A stretch of DNA of 64,000 bases from Patiria miniata (GCF_015706575.1 NW_024037052.1:1984001-2048000); one strand, 5' to 3'. Counted from the stretch's first letter, positions 51,916 to 64,000 are shown. The notes: a model not told the origin generated them from the sequence alone. A program made the numbers and translations.

Positions 51916-52155
51916 CTGCACACACAGAAAAGAGAAAACTGGGAAGAAACAAAAAGTGTTAGTGAAATGTCAAAACTCTGCATCTTTGAACATTCAACGA
52001 AGACGAACGGAACTGAAACAAGGGGTGAACACAGTGGGCCCGGACAAATAGGGAGACGAAACAGACAGACATGAACAGAACGCAACAAAACAGCCGGCAA
52101 CCCACCACACACACTTTCACAACGGTCGTCCTGGGGCTAAGACCTGCAAAGAGGA

Positions 52156-52183
52156 CATATCTCCATCCCAAGCTGGAGATATG
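52156..52183. repeat. Perfect 10-bp inverted repeat with 8-nt loop, once per 761-bp unit
   Basis: Arms catatctcca and tggagatatg are exact reverse complements, separated by tcccaagc. The element occurs in all 26 copies at the positions listed for array 2. Only two differ: the copy at 57,500 has ctcta in the left arm, which still permits a G-U pair in RNA, and the copy at 58,939 has a loop change (tcccgagc). Pairing extends only imperfectly beyond the arms. It could form a cruciform in DNA or a short stem-loop in a transcript of either strand. It is too short for a typical pre-miRNA. Confidence 0.85.
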
Positions 52184-55100
52184 ATCCCAATTTCAGACCA
52201 AAGACCCAGGCAGGGGTAGCTTCCACCGCCGGTGACACAAGTTTCACCTCCCCCTTACCCCCCCCCTTTCCCTCCCCGATAGACGTCACACGGAAAAAGG
52301 TTACAGTTACTTACAAAAACTTCGATGAAAACCGGCGTCTTCTCTCTTCGCAGCATTCAAAAGCTCCCTGTGGCAGAAAAAAAGAGCAAGTATACATTGT
52401 AAATTCAATATCCAAATTTTCTGACATCACGTCCTGTCATCAAACCTCCAATACATTTCCATTTTATCAACAAGTACTGTATGTCCAACTTGCCATCTCA
52501 AACTCCAAAGATATACCCCAAGGTCTACCTCCACGTTAAAATCCAGCAAGCCCATTCAAATGCAAGGAAGCGCATCAAAACAGAGACGTTTTGCAAGGAG
52601 AAACATTACTCATTTACCTGTGGGAGATGAATGCTGCACTTGGACGACCTTACTTCTGTGCCCTTCATCTTCAATCTGCACACACAGAAAAGAGAAAACT
52701 GGGAAGAAACAAAAAGTGTTAGTGAAATGTCAAAACTCTGCATCTTTGAACATTCAACGAAGACGAACGGAACTGAAACAAGGGGTGAACACAGTGGGCC
52801 CGGACAAATAGGGAGACGAAACAGACAGACATGAACAGAACGCAACAAAACAGCCGGCAACCCACCACACACACTTTCACAACGGTCGTCCTGGGGCTAA
52901 GACCTGCAAAGAGGACATATCTCCATCCCAAGCTGGAGATATGATCCCAATTTCAGACCAAAGACCCAGGCAGGGGTAGCTTCCACCGCCGGTGACACAA
53001 GTTTCACCTCCCCCTTACCCCCCCCCCTTCCCTCCCCGATAGACGTCACACGGAAAAAAGTTACAGTTACTTAACAAAAACTTCGATGAAAACCGGCGTC
53101 TTCTCTCTTCGCAGCATTCAAAAGCTCCCTGTGGCAGAAAAAAAGAGCAAGTATACATTGTAAATTCAATATCCAAATTTTCTGACATCACGTCCTGTCA
53201 TCAAACCTCCAATACATTTCCATTTTATCAACAAGTACTGTATGTCCAACTTGCCATCTCAAACTCCAAAGATATACCCCAAGGTCTACCTCCACGTTAA
53301 AATCCAGCAAGCCCATTCAAATGCAAGGAAGCGCATCAAAACAGAGACGTTTTGCAAGGAGAAACATTACTCATTTACCTGTGGGAGATGAATGCTGCAC
53401 TTGGACGACCTTACTTCTGTGCCCTTCATCTTCAATCTGCACACACAGAAAAGAGAAAACTGGGAAGAAACAAAAGTGTTAGTGAAATGTCAAAACTCTG
53501 CATCTTTGAACATTCAACGAAGACGAACGGAACTGAAACAAGGGGTGAACACAGTGGGCCCGGACAAATAGGGAGACGAAACAGACAGACATGAACAGAA
53601 CGCAACAAAACAGCCGGCAACCCACCACACACACTTTCACAACGGTCGTCCTGGGGCTAAGACCTGCAAAGAGGACATATCTCCATCCCAAGCTGGAGAT
53701 ATGATCCCAATTTCAGACCAAAGACCCAGCAGGGGTAGCTTCCACCGCCGGTGACACAAGTTTCACCTCCCCCTTACCCCCCCCCCTTACCCCCCCCCCT
53801 TCCCTCCCCGATAGACGTCACACGGAAAAAAGGTTACAGTTACTTAACAAAAACTTCGATGAAAACCGGCGTCTTCTCTCTTCGCAGCATTCAAAAGCTC
53901 CCTGTGGCAGAAAAAAAGAGCAAGTATACATTGTAAATTCAATATCCAAATTTTCTGACATCACGTCCTGTCATCAAACCTCCAATACATTTCCATTTTA
54001 TCAACAAGTACTGTATGTCCAACTTGCCATCTCAAACTCCAAAGATATACCCCAAGGTCTACCTCCACGTTAAAATCCAGCAAGCCCATTCAAATGCAAG
54101 GAAGCGCATCAAAACAGAGACGTTTTGCAAGGAGAAACATTACTCATTTACCTGTGGGAGATGAATGCTGCACTTGGACGACCTTACTTCTGTGCCCTTC
54201 ATCTTCAATCTGCACACACAGAAAAGAGAAAACTGGGAAGAAACAAAAAGTGTTAGTGAAATGTCAAAACTCTGCATCTTTGAACATTCAACGAAGACGA
54301 ACGGAACTGAAACAAGGGGTGAACACAGTGGGCCCGGACAAATAGGGAGACGAAACAGACAGACATGAACAGAACGCAACAAAACAGCCGGCAACCCACC
54401 ACACACACTTTCACAACGGTCGTCCTGGGGCTAAGACCTGCAAAGAGGACATATCTCCATCCCAAGCTGGAGATATGATCCCAATTTCAGACCAAAGACC
54501 CAGGCAGGGGTAGCTTCCACCGCCGGTGACACAAGTTTCACCTCCCCCTTACCCCCCCCCCCCCTTCCCTCCCCGATAGACGTCACACCGGAAAAAAGGT
54601 TACAGTTACTTAACAAAAACTTCGATGAAAACCGGCGTCTTCTCTCTTCGCAGCATTCAAAAGCTCCCTGTGGCAGAAAAAAAGAGCAAGTATACATTGT
54701 AAATTCAATATCCAAATTTTCTGACATCACGTCCTGTCATCAAACCTCCAATACATTTCCATTTTATCAACAAGTACTGTATGTCCAACTTGCCATCTCA
54801 AACTCCAAAGATATACCCCAAGGTCTACCTCCACGTTAAAATCCAGCAAGCCCATTCAAATGCAAGGAAGCGCATCAAAACAGAGACGTTTTGCAAGGAG
54901 AAACATTACTCATTTACCTGTGGGAGATGAATGCTGCACTTGGACGACCTTACTTCTGTGCCCTTCATCTTCAATCTGCACACACAGAAAAGAGAAAACT
55001 GGGAAGAAACAAAAAGTGTTAGTGAAATGTCAAAACTCTGCATCTTTGAACATTCAACGAAGACGAACGGAACTGAAACAGGGGTGAACACAGTGGGCCC

Positions 55101-58100
55101 GGACAAATAGGGAGACGAAACAGACAGACATGAACAGAACGCAACAAAACAGCCGGCAACCCACCACACACACTTTCACAACGGTCGTCCTGGGGCTAAG
55201 ACCTGCAAAGAGGACATATCTCCATCCCAAGCTGGAGATATGATCCCAATTTCAGACCAAAGACCCAGGCAGGGGTAGCTTCCACCGCCGGTGACACAAG
55301 TTTCACCTCCCCCTTACCCCCCCCCCCCCTTCCCTCCCCGATAGACGTCACACGGAAAAAAGGTTACAGTTACTTAACAAAAACTTCGATGAAAACCGGC
55401 GTCTTCTCTCTTCGCAGCATTCAAAAGCTCCCTGTGGCAGAAAAAAAGAGCAAGTATACATTGTAAATTCAATATCCAAATTTTCTGACATCACGTCCTG
55501 TCATCAAACCTCCAATACATTTCCATTTTATCAACAAGTACTGTATGTCCAACTTGCCATCTCAAACTCCAAAGATATACCCCAAGGTCTACCTCCACGT
55601 TAAAATCCAAAAGCCCATTCAAATGCAAGGAAGCGCATCAAAACAGAGACGTTTTGCAAGGAGAAACATTACTCATTTACCTGTGGAGATGAATGCTGCA
55701 CTTGGACGACCTTACTTCTGTGCCCTTCATCTTCAATCTGCACACACAGAAAAGAGAAAACTGGGAAGAAACAAAAAGTGTTAGTGAAATGTCAAAACTC
55801 TGCATCTTTGAACATTCAACGAAGACGAACGGAACTGAAACAAGGGGTGAACACAGTGGGCCCGGACAAATAGGGAGACGAAACAGACAGACATGAACAG
55901 AACGCAACAAAAACAGCCGGCAACCCCCACACACACACTTTCACAACGGGTCGTCCTGGGGCTAAGACCTGCAAAGAGGACATATCTCCATCCCAAGCTG
56001 GAGATATGATCCCAATTTCAGACCAAAGACCCAGGCAGGGGTAGCTTCCACCGCCGGTGACACAAGTTTCACCTCCCCCTTACCCCCCTTCCTCCCCGAT
56101 AGACGTCACACGGAAAAAAGGTTACAGTTACTTAACAAAAACTTCGATGAAAACCGGCGTCTTCTCTCTTCGCAGCATTCAAAAGCTCCCTGTGGCAGAA
56201 AAAAAGAGCAAGTATACATTGTAAATTCAATATCCAATTTTCTGACATCACGTCCTGTCATCAAACCTCCAATACATTTCCATTTTATCAACAAGTACTG
56301 TATGTCCAACTTGCCATCTCAAACTCCAAAGATATACCCCAAGGTCTACCTCCACGTTAAAATCCAGCAAGCCCATTCAAATGCAAGGAAGCGCATCAAA
56401 ACAGAGACGTTTTGCAAGGAGAAACATTACTCATTTACCTGTGGGAGATGAATGCTGCACTTGGACGACCTTACTTCTGTGCCCTTCATCTTCAATCTGC
56501 ACACACAGAAAAGAGAAAACTGGGAAGAAACAAAAAGTGTTAGTGAAATGTCAAAACTCTGCATCTTTGAACATTCAACGAAGACGAACGGAACTGAAAA
56601 GGGGTGAACACAGTGGGCCCGGACAAATAGGGAGACGAAACAGACAGACATGAACAGAACGCAACAAAACAGCCGGCAACCCACCACACACACTTTCACA
56701 ACGGTCGTCCTGGGGCTAAGACCTGCAAAGAGGACATATCTCCATCCCAAGCTGGAGATATGATCCCAATTTCAGACCAAAGACCCAGGCAGGGGTAGCT
56801 TCCACCGCCGGTGACACAAGTTTCACCTCCCCCTTACCCCCCCCCTTCCCTCCCCGATAGACGTCACACGGAAAAAAGGTTACAGTTACTTAACAAAAAC
56901 TTCGATGAAAACCGGCGTCTTCTCTCTTCGCAGCATTCAAAAGCTCCCTGTGGCAGAAAAAAAGAGCAAGTATACATTGTAAATTCAATATCCAAATTTT
57001 CTGACATCACGTCCTGTCATCAAACCTCCAATACATTTCCATTTTATCAACAAGTACTGTATGTCCAACTTGCCATCTCAAACTCCAAAGATATACCCCA
57101 AGGTCTACCTCCACGTTCAAATCCAGCAAGCCCATTCAAATGCAAGGAAGCGCATCAAAACAGAGACGTTTTGCAAGGAGAAACATTACTCATTTACCTG
57201 TGGGAGATGAATGCTGCACTTGGACGACCTTACTTCTGTGCCCTTCATCTTCAATCTGCACACACAGAAAAGAGAAAACTGGGAAGAAACAAAAAGTGTT
57301 AGTGAAATGTCAAAATGTCAAAACTCTGCATCTTTGAACATTCAACGAAGATGAACTGAACTGAAACAAGGGTGAACACAGTGGGCCCGTACAAATAGGG
57401 AGACGAAACAGACAGACATGAACAGAACGCAACAAAACAGCCGGCAACCCCACACACACTTTCACAACGGTCGTCCTGGGCTAAGACCTGCAAAGAGGAC
57501 ATATCTCTATCCCAAGCTGGAGATATGATCCCCATTTCAGACCAAAGACCCAGGCAGGGGTAGCTTCCACCGCCGTGACACAAGTTTCACCTCCCCCTTA
57601 CCCCCCCCCCTTCCCTCCCCGATAGACGTCACACGGAAAAAGGTTACAGTTACTTAACAAAACTTCGATGAAAACCGGCGTCTTCTCTCTTCGCAGCATT
57701 CAAAAGCTCCCTGTGGCAGAAAAAAGAGCAAGTATACATTGTAAATTCAATATCCAAATTTTCTGACATCACGTCCTGTCATCAAACCTCCAATACATTT
57801 CCATTTTATCAACAAGTACTGTATGTCCAACTTGCCATCTCAAACTCCAAAGATATACCCCAAGGTCTACCTCCACGTTAAAATCCAGCAAGCCCATTCA
57901 AATGCAAGGAAGCGCATCAAAACAGAGACGTTTTGCAAGGAGAAACATTACTCATTTACCTGTGGGAGATGAATGCTGCACTTGGACGACCTTACTTCTG
58001 TGCCCTTCATCTTCAATCTGCACACACAGAAAAGAGAAAACTGGGAAGAAACAAAAGGTGTTAGTGAAATGTCAAAACTCTGCATCTTTGAACATTCAAC

Positions 58101-58880
58101 GAAGACGAACGGAACTGAAACAAGGGGTGAACACAGTGGGCCCGGACAAATAGGGAGACGAAACAGACAGACATGAACAGAACGCAACAAAACAGCCGGC
58201 AACCCACCACACACACTTTCACAACGGTCGTCCTGGGGCTAAGACCTGCAAAGAGGACATATCTCCATCCCAAGCTGGAGATATGATCCCAATTTCAGAC
58301 CAAAGACCCAGGCAGGGGTAGCTTCCACCGCCGGTGACACAAGTTTCACCTCCCCCTTACCCCCCCTTCCCTCCCCGATAGACGTCACACGGAAAAAAGG
58401 TTACAGTTACTTAACAAAAACTTCGATGAAAACCGGCGTCTTCTCTCTTCGCAGCATTCAAAAGCTCCCTGTGGCAGAAAAAAAGAGCAAGTATACATTG
58501 TAAATTCAATATCCAAATTTTCTGACATCACGTCCTGTCATCAAACCTCCAATACATTTCCATTTTATCAACAAGTACTGTATGTCCAACTTGCCATCTC
58601 AAACTCCAAAGATATACCCCAAGGTCTACCTCCACGTTCAAATCCAGCAAGCCCATTCAAATGCAAGGAAGCGCATCAAAACAGAGACGTTTTGCAAGGA
58701 GAAACATTACTCATTTACCTGTGGGAGATGAATGCTGCACTTGGACGACCTTACTTCTGTGCCCTTCATCTTCAATCTGCACACACAGAAAAGAGAAACT
58801 GGGAAGAAACAAAAAGTGTTAGTGAAATGTCAAAACTCTGCATCTTTGAACATTCAACGAAGACGAACGGAACTGAAACA

Positions 58881-58900
58881 AGCGTGAACACACACACTTT
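58881..58900. repeat. Array 2 unit with an internal deletion of roughly 75-80 bp
   Basis: Here gtgaacaca runs straight into cacacactttcac. The usual gtgggcccggac..ccggcaaccc stretch is missing and hairpin spacing drops to 681 bp. Both ends of the missing piece carry acaca, consistent with deletion between short direct repeats. Confidence 0.85.
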
Positions 58901-61107
58901 CACAACGGTCGTCCTGAGGCTAAGACCTGCAAAGAGGACATATCTCCATCCCGAGCTGGAGATATGATCCCAATTTCAGACCAAAGACCCAGGCAGGGCT
59001 AGGTTCCACCGCCGGTGACACAAGTTTCACCTCCCCCATTACCCCCCCCCCCCCCACTTCCGTCCCTGATAGACGTCACACGGAAAAAAGGTTACAGTTA
59101 CTTAGCAAAAACTTCAATGAAAACTGGCGTCTTCTCTCTTCGCAGCATTCAAAAGCTCCCTGTGGCAGAAAAAAAAGAGCAAGTATACATTGTAAATTCA
59201 ATATCCAAATTTTCTGACATCACGTCCTGTCATCAAACCTCCAATACATTTCCATTTTATCAACAAGTACTGTATGTCCAACTTGCCATCTCAAACTCCA
59301 AAGATTTACCCCAAGGTCTACCTCCACGTTAAAATCCAGCAAGCCCATTCAAATGCAAGGAAGCGCATCAAAACAGAGACGTTTTGCAAGGAGAAACATT
59401 ACTCATTTACCTGTGGGAGATGAATGCTGCACTTGGACGACCTTACTTCTGTGCCCTTCATCTTCAATCTGCACACACAGAAAAGAGAAAATGGGAAGAA
59501 ACAAAAAGTGTTAGTGAAATGTCAAAACTCTGCATCTTTGAACATTCAACGAAGACGAACGGAACTGAAACAAGGGATGAACACAGTGGGCCCGGACAAA
59601 TAGGGAGACGAAACAGACAGACATGAACAGAACGCAACAAAACAGCCGGCAACCCACCACACACACTTTCACAACGGTCGTCCTGGGGCTAAGACCTGCA
59701 AAGAGGACATATCTCCATCCCAAGCTGGAGATATGATCCCAATTTCAGACCAAAGACCCAGGCAGGGGTAGCTTCCACCGCCAGTGACACAAGTTTCACC
59801 TCCCCCTTACCCCCCCCCCCCACCCTTCCCTCCCCGATATACGTCACACGGAAAAAAGGTTACAGTTACTTAACGAAAACTTCGATGAAAACCGGCGTCT
59901 TCTCTCTTCGCAGCATTCAAAAGCTCCCTGTGGCAGAAAAAAAGAGCAAGTATACATTGTAAATTCAATATCCAAATTTTCTGACATCAGGTCCTGTCAT
60001 CAAACCTCCAATACATTTCCATTTTATCAACAAGTACTGTATGTCCAACTTGCCATCTCAAACTCCAAAGATATACCCCAAGGTCTACCTCCACGTTCAA
60101 ATCCAGCAGGCCCATTCAAATGCAAGGAAGCGCATCAAAACAGAGACGTTTTGCAAGGAGAAACATTACTCATTTACCTGTGGGAGATGAATGCTGCACT
60201 TGGACGACCTTACTTCTGTGCCCTTCATCTTCAATCTGCACACACAGAAAAGAGAAAACTGGGAAGAAACAAAAAGTGTTAGTGAAATGTCAAAACTCTG
60301 CATCTTTGAACATTCAACGAAGACGAACGGATCTGAAACAAGGGGTGAACACAGTGGGCCCGTACAAATAGGGAGACGAAACAGACAGACATCAACAGAA
60401 TGCAACAAAACAGCCGGCAACCAACCACACACACTTTCACAACGGTCGTCCCTGGGCTAAGACCTTCAAAGAGGACATATCTCCATCCCAAGCTGGAGAT
60501 ATGATCCCATTTTCAGACCAAAGACCCAGGCAGGGGTAGCTTCCACCGCCGGTGACACAAGTTTCACCTCCCCTTACCCCCCCCCCTTCCCTCCCCGATA
60601 GACGTCACACGGAAAAAAGGTTACAGTTACTTAACAAAAACTTCGATGAAAACCGGCGTCTTCTCTCTTCGCAGCATTCAAAAGCTCCCTGTGGCAGAAA
60701 AAAAGAGCAAGTATACATTGTAAATTCAATATCCAAATTTTCTGACATCACGTCCTGTCATCAAACCTCCAATACATTTCCATTTTATCAACAAGTACTG
60801 TGTGTCCAACTTGCCATCTCAAACTCCAAAGATATACCCCAAGGTCTACCTCCACGTTCAAATCCAGCAAGCCCATTCAAATGCAAGGAAGCGCATCAAA
60901 ACAGAGACGCTTTGCAAGGAGAAACATTACTCATTTACCTGTGGGAGATGAATGCTGCACTTGGACGACCTTACTTCTGTGCCCTTCATCTTCAATCTGC
61001 ACACACAGAAAGAGAAAACTGGGAAGAAACAAAAAGTGTTAGTGAAATGTCAAAACTCTGCATCTTTGAACATTCAACGAAGACGAACGGAACTGAAACA
61101 AGGGATG

Positions 61108-61118
61108 AACACACGTAC
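61108..61118. repeat. Array 2 unit with a deletion of about 7 bp at gtgggccc
   Basis: The usual gaacacagtgggcccgtac is shortened to gaacacacgtac. Hairpin spacing falls to 752 bp. This is in the substitution-diverged right part of the array, on the gtacaa subfamily background. Confidence 0.8.
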
Positions 61119-64000
61119 AAATAGGGAGACGAAACAGACAGACATCAACAGAATGCAACAAAACAGCCGGCAACCACCCACACCACTTTCACAACGGTCG
61201 TCCCTGGGCTAAGACCTTCAAAGAGGACATATCTCCATCCCAAGCTGGAGATATGATCCCAATTTCAGACCAAAGACCCAGGCAGGGTAGCTTCCACCGC
61301 CGGTGACACAAGTTTCACCTCCCCCTTACCCCCCCCCCCTTCCCTCCCCGATAGACGTCACACGGAAAAAAGGTTACAGTTACTTAACAAAAACTTCGAT
61401 GAAAACCGGCGTCTTCTCTCTTCGCAGCATTCAAAATCTCCCTGTGGCAGAAAAAAAGAGCAAGTATACATTGTAAATTCAATATCCAAATTTTCTGACA
61501 TCACGTCCTGTCATCAAACCTCCAATACATTTCCATTTTATCAACAAGTACTGTGTGTCCAACTTGCCATCTCAAACTCCAAAGATATACCCCAAGGTCT
61601 ACCTCCACGTTCAAATCCAGCAAGCCCATTCAAATGCAAGGAAGCGCATCAAAACAGAGACGCTTTGCAAGGAGAAACATTACTCATTTACCTGTGGGAG
61701 ATGAATGCTGCACTTGGACGACCTTACTTCTGTGCCCTTCATCTTCAATCTGCACACACAGAAAAGAGAAAACTGGAAAGAAACAAAAAGTGTTAGTGAA
61801 ATGTCAAAATTCTGCATCTTTGAACATTCAACGAAGACGAACGGATCTGAAACAAGGGGTGAACACAGTGGGCCCGTACAAATAGGGAGACGAAACAGAC
61901 AGACATCAACAGAATGCAACAAAACAGCCGGCAACCAACCACACACACTTTCACAACGGTCGTCCCTGGGCTAAGACCTTCAAAGAGGACATATCTCCAT
62001 CCCAAGCTGGAGATATGATCCCAATTTCAGACCAAAGACCCAGGCAGGGGTAGCTTCCACCGCCGGTGACACAAGTTTCACCTCCCCCTTACCCCCCCCC
62101 CTTCCCTCCCCGATAGACGTCACACGGAAAAAGGTTACAGTTACTTAACAAAAACTTCGATGAAAACCGGTGTCTTCTCTCTTCGCAGCATTCAAAAGCT
62201 CCCTGTGGCAGAAAAAAAGAGCAAGTATACATTGTAAATTCAATATCCAAATTTTCTGACATCACGTCCTGTCATCAAACCTCCAAAACATTTCCATTTT
62301 ATCAACAAGTACTGTATGTCCAACTTGCCATCTCAAACTCCAAAGATATACCCCAAGGTCTACCTCCACGTTCAAATCCAGCAGGCCCATTCAAATGCAA
62401 GGAAGCGCATCAAAACAGAGACGCTTTGCAAGGAGAAACATTACTCATTTACCTGTGGGAGATGAATGCTGCACTTGGACGACCTTACTTCTGTGCCCTT
62501 CATCTTCAATCTGCACACACAGAAAAGAGAAAACTGGGAAGAAACAAAAAGTGTTAGTGAAATGTCAAAATTCTGCATCTTTGAACATTCAATGAAGACG
62601 AAAGGAACTGAAACAAGGGGTGAACACAGTGGGCCCGGACAAATATGGAGACGAAACAGACAGACATGAACAGAACGCAACAAAACAGCCGGCAACCCAC
62701 CACACACACTTTCACAACGGTCGTCCTGGGGCTAAGACCTGCAAAGAGGACATATCTCCATCCCAAGCTGGAGATATGATCCCAATTTTAGACCAAAGAC
62801 CCAGGCACATATAGCTTCCACCGCCGGTGACACAAGTTTCACCTCCCCCTTACCCCACCCCCCCCCCCACCCCTTCCCTCCCCGATAGACGTCACACGGA
62901 AAAAAGATTACAGTTACTTAACAAAACTTCGATGAAAACCGGCGTCTTCTCTCTTCGCAGCATTCAAAAGCTCCCTGTGGCAGAAAAAAAGAGCAAGTAT
63001 ACATTGTAAATTCAATATCCAAATTTTCTGACATCACGTCCTGTCATCAAACGTCCAATACATTTCCATTTCATCAACAAGTACTGTATGTCCAACTTGC
63101 CATCTCAAACTCCAAAGATTTACCCCAAGGTCTACCTCCACGTTAAAATCCAGCAAGCCCATTCAAATGCAAGGAAGCGCATCAAAACAGAGACGCTTTG
63201 CAAGGAGAAACATTACTCATTTACCTGTGGGAGATGAATGCTGCACTTGGACGACCTTACTTCTGTGCCCTTCATCTTCAATCTGCACACACAGAAAAGA
63301 GAAAACTGGGAAGAAACAAAAAGTGTTAGTGAAATGTCAAATTCTGCATCTTTGAACATTCAACGAAGACGAACGGATCTGAAACAAGGCGTGAACACAG
63401 TGGGCCCGTACAAATAGGGAGACGAAACAGACAGACATCAACAGAATGCAACAAAACAGCCGGCAACCAACCACACACACTTTCACAACGGTCGTCCCTG
63501 GGCTAAGACCTTCAAAGAGGACATATCTCCATCCCAAGCTGGAGATATGATCCCAATTTCAGACCAAAGACCCAGGCAGGGGTAGCTTCCACCGCCGGTG
63601 ACACAAGTTTCACCTCCCCCTTACCCCCCCCCTTCCCTCCCTGATAGACGTCACACGGAAAAAAGGTTACAGTTACTTAACAAAAACTTCGATGAAAACC
63701 GGCGTCTTCTCTCTTCGCAGCATTCAAAAGCTCCCTGTGGCAGAAAAAAAGAGCAAGTATACATTGTAATTCAATATCCAAATTTTCTGACATCACGTCC
63801 TGTCATCAAACGTCCAATACATTTCCATTTTATCAACAAGTACTGTATGTCCAACTTGCCATCTCAAACTCCAAAGATTTACCCCAAGGTCTACCTCCAC
63901 GTTAAAATCCAGCAAGCCCATTCAAATGCAAGGAAGCGCACCAAAACAGAGACGTTTTGCAAGGTGAAACATTACTCATTTACCTGTGGGAGATGAATGC

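Larger units (their letters stand above)
46500..57100. repeat. Array 2, homogeneous core
   Basis: About fourteen units are almost identical. They differ in C-tract length (47,669-47,712 and 53,766-53,809 are long, 56,072-56,097 is short), A-run length and a few single-base indels. There is no unique sequence between units and no convincing gene. Confidence 0.85.
44165..64000. repeat. Satellite array 2: about 26 tandem copies of a ~761-bp unit
   Basis: The unit repeats head to tail. Its hairpin anchor catatctcca starts at 44530, 45293, 46054, 46815, 47578, 48350, 49110, 49874, 50635, 51393, 52156, 52916, 53676, 54450, 55215, 55981, 56735, 57500, 58258, 58939, 59708, 60476, 61228, 61990, 62751 and 63522. 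Typical spacing is 758-766 bp, with outliers of 681 and 752 (internal deletions) and 768-774 (mostly longer C-tracts). The unit has no resemblance to the 427-bp unit beyond a shared ctgcaaagag. It runs off the right end mid-unit. No gene or RNA family is recognised. Its parts are a C-tract, a hairpin, a CA-rich stretch and two exon-like segments on the minus strand, described separately. Confidence 0.98.
57100..64000. repeat. Array 2, substitution-diverged right part with two subfamilies
   Basis: From about 57.1 kb true base substitutions appear and are shared among non-adjacent units: cacgttcaaatcc for cacgttaaaatcc (57,114; 58,634; 60,093; 60,855; 61,608; 62,369), gggcccgtacaa for gggcccggacaa, catcaacagaatgc for catgaacagaacgc, gaccttcaaag for gacctgcaaag, ggatctgaaac for ggaactgaaac, and gacgctttgc for gacgttttgc. 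Units at 60.3, 61.8 and 63.4 kb share most of these, while those at 59.6 and 62.6 kb mostly do not, so two subfamilies are interleaved. Confidence 0.85.

Noticed and set aside
51980..52010. CENP-B box in array 2 (minus strand cttcgttgaatg)
   Set aside because: It matches TTCG and the following A but lacks the CGGG half required by the core consensus. Array 1 has a similar half match (ttcgttccatg) that also fails.
52156..52183. pre-miRNA at the 10-bp hairpin
   Set aside because: The perfect stem is only 10 bp with an 8-nt loop, and outward pairing is broken after one or two pairs, too short for usual Drosha/Dicer substrates.
52317..52430. C/D-box snoRNA between cgatga and ctga in the 761-bp unit
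   Set aside because: The C box deviates from RUGAUGA, flanks do not form a terminal stem, and no C'/D' pair was seen.
44555..63996. Open frames up to about 198 codons in array 2, both strands
   Set aside because: They run through the C-tract and CA-rich stretch and exist only in copies whose indels happen to suit; the longest is beside the gap, where indels are suspect. The hydrophobic minus-strand frame and the plus-strand RRNITHLPVG frame are shadows of the same bases.
1..64000. CRISPR array
   Set aside because: The whole unit repeats. There are no short direct repeats separated by unique spacers, and the setting is eukaryotic.
1..64000. 5S rRNA, U1-U6 snRNA or tRNA tandem clusters
   Set aside because: Characteristic internal control regions and conserved snRNA cores are absent. 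ttacctgtggggagat-like resemblance to the U1 5' end in array 2 stops after a few bases.
1..64000. Telomeric or interstitial telomere repeats
   Set aside because: No TTAGGG-type or related tandem hexamers; ccttaccccccc is a C-tract, not a telomere repeat.
1..64000. Transposon or retrovirus-derived unit
   Set aside because: No terminal repeats, target-site duplications, transposase, reverse transcriptase or integrase motifs were visible in either unit.

Overview
The window holds no gene that can be supported. It is two long, unrelated tandem-repeat (satellite-type) arrays either side of one assembly gap. Array 1 (1-43,664) is about 102 head-to-tail copies of a unit of about 427 bp. A block of exactly 500 N (43,665-44,164) follows. 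Array 2 (44,165-64,000) is about 26 copies of a unit of about 761 bp. Both arrays run off the window or into the gap mid-unit, so no array edge, unique flank or array-to-array junction is visible.

The sequence looks like a eukaryotic nuclear genome, most likely an animal. The evidence is long homogeneous satellite arrays, GT-AG splice-like signals with long pyrimidine tracts inside both units, no ribosome-binding-site or operon structure, and an N-gap scaffold. CpG is retained (about 11 per 427-bp unit and about 23 per 761-bp unit), which argues against a strongly CpG-depleted mammalian background. I recognise neither satellite and cannot name the species.

Layout. 1 to about 17.9 kb: almost uniform 427-bp units that differ mainly in the length of two A-tracts. 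About 18.0-38.4 kb: the same unit mixed with a 12-bp-deletion subtype whose spacing (in units 3,3,2,2,1, then 3,3,3,2,2,1) shows higher-order, multi-unit amplification. About 40.1-43.66 kb: copies carrying many single-base losses, right up to the gap. 44.2 to about 46.5 kb: the same kind of small indels on the other side of the gap. About 46.5-57.1 kb: homogeneous 761-bp units. About 57.1-64 kb: units diverging by real base substitutions, with two interleaved subfamilies and two internal deletions.

Each 761-bp unit carries a perfect 10-bp hairpin, a C-rich/G-rich tract able to form a G-quadruplex on the minus strand, a CRE-like half site, and two 58-nt minus-strand segments flanked by splice-like signals. 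Each 427-bp unit carries a plus-strand 72-nt (24-codon) open segment between AG and GTAAGT, an AATAAA hexamer, and several pyrimidine-tract/AG sites on the minus strand. The many short open frames in both arrays are repeats of the same shadows, switched on and off by homopolymer length, so none is called as a gene. Whether the exon-like segments are relics of an amplified gene fragment, or are spliced today, is the most interesting open question.
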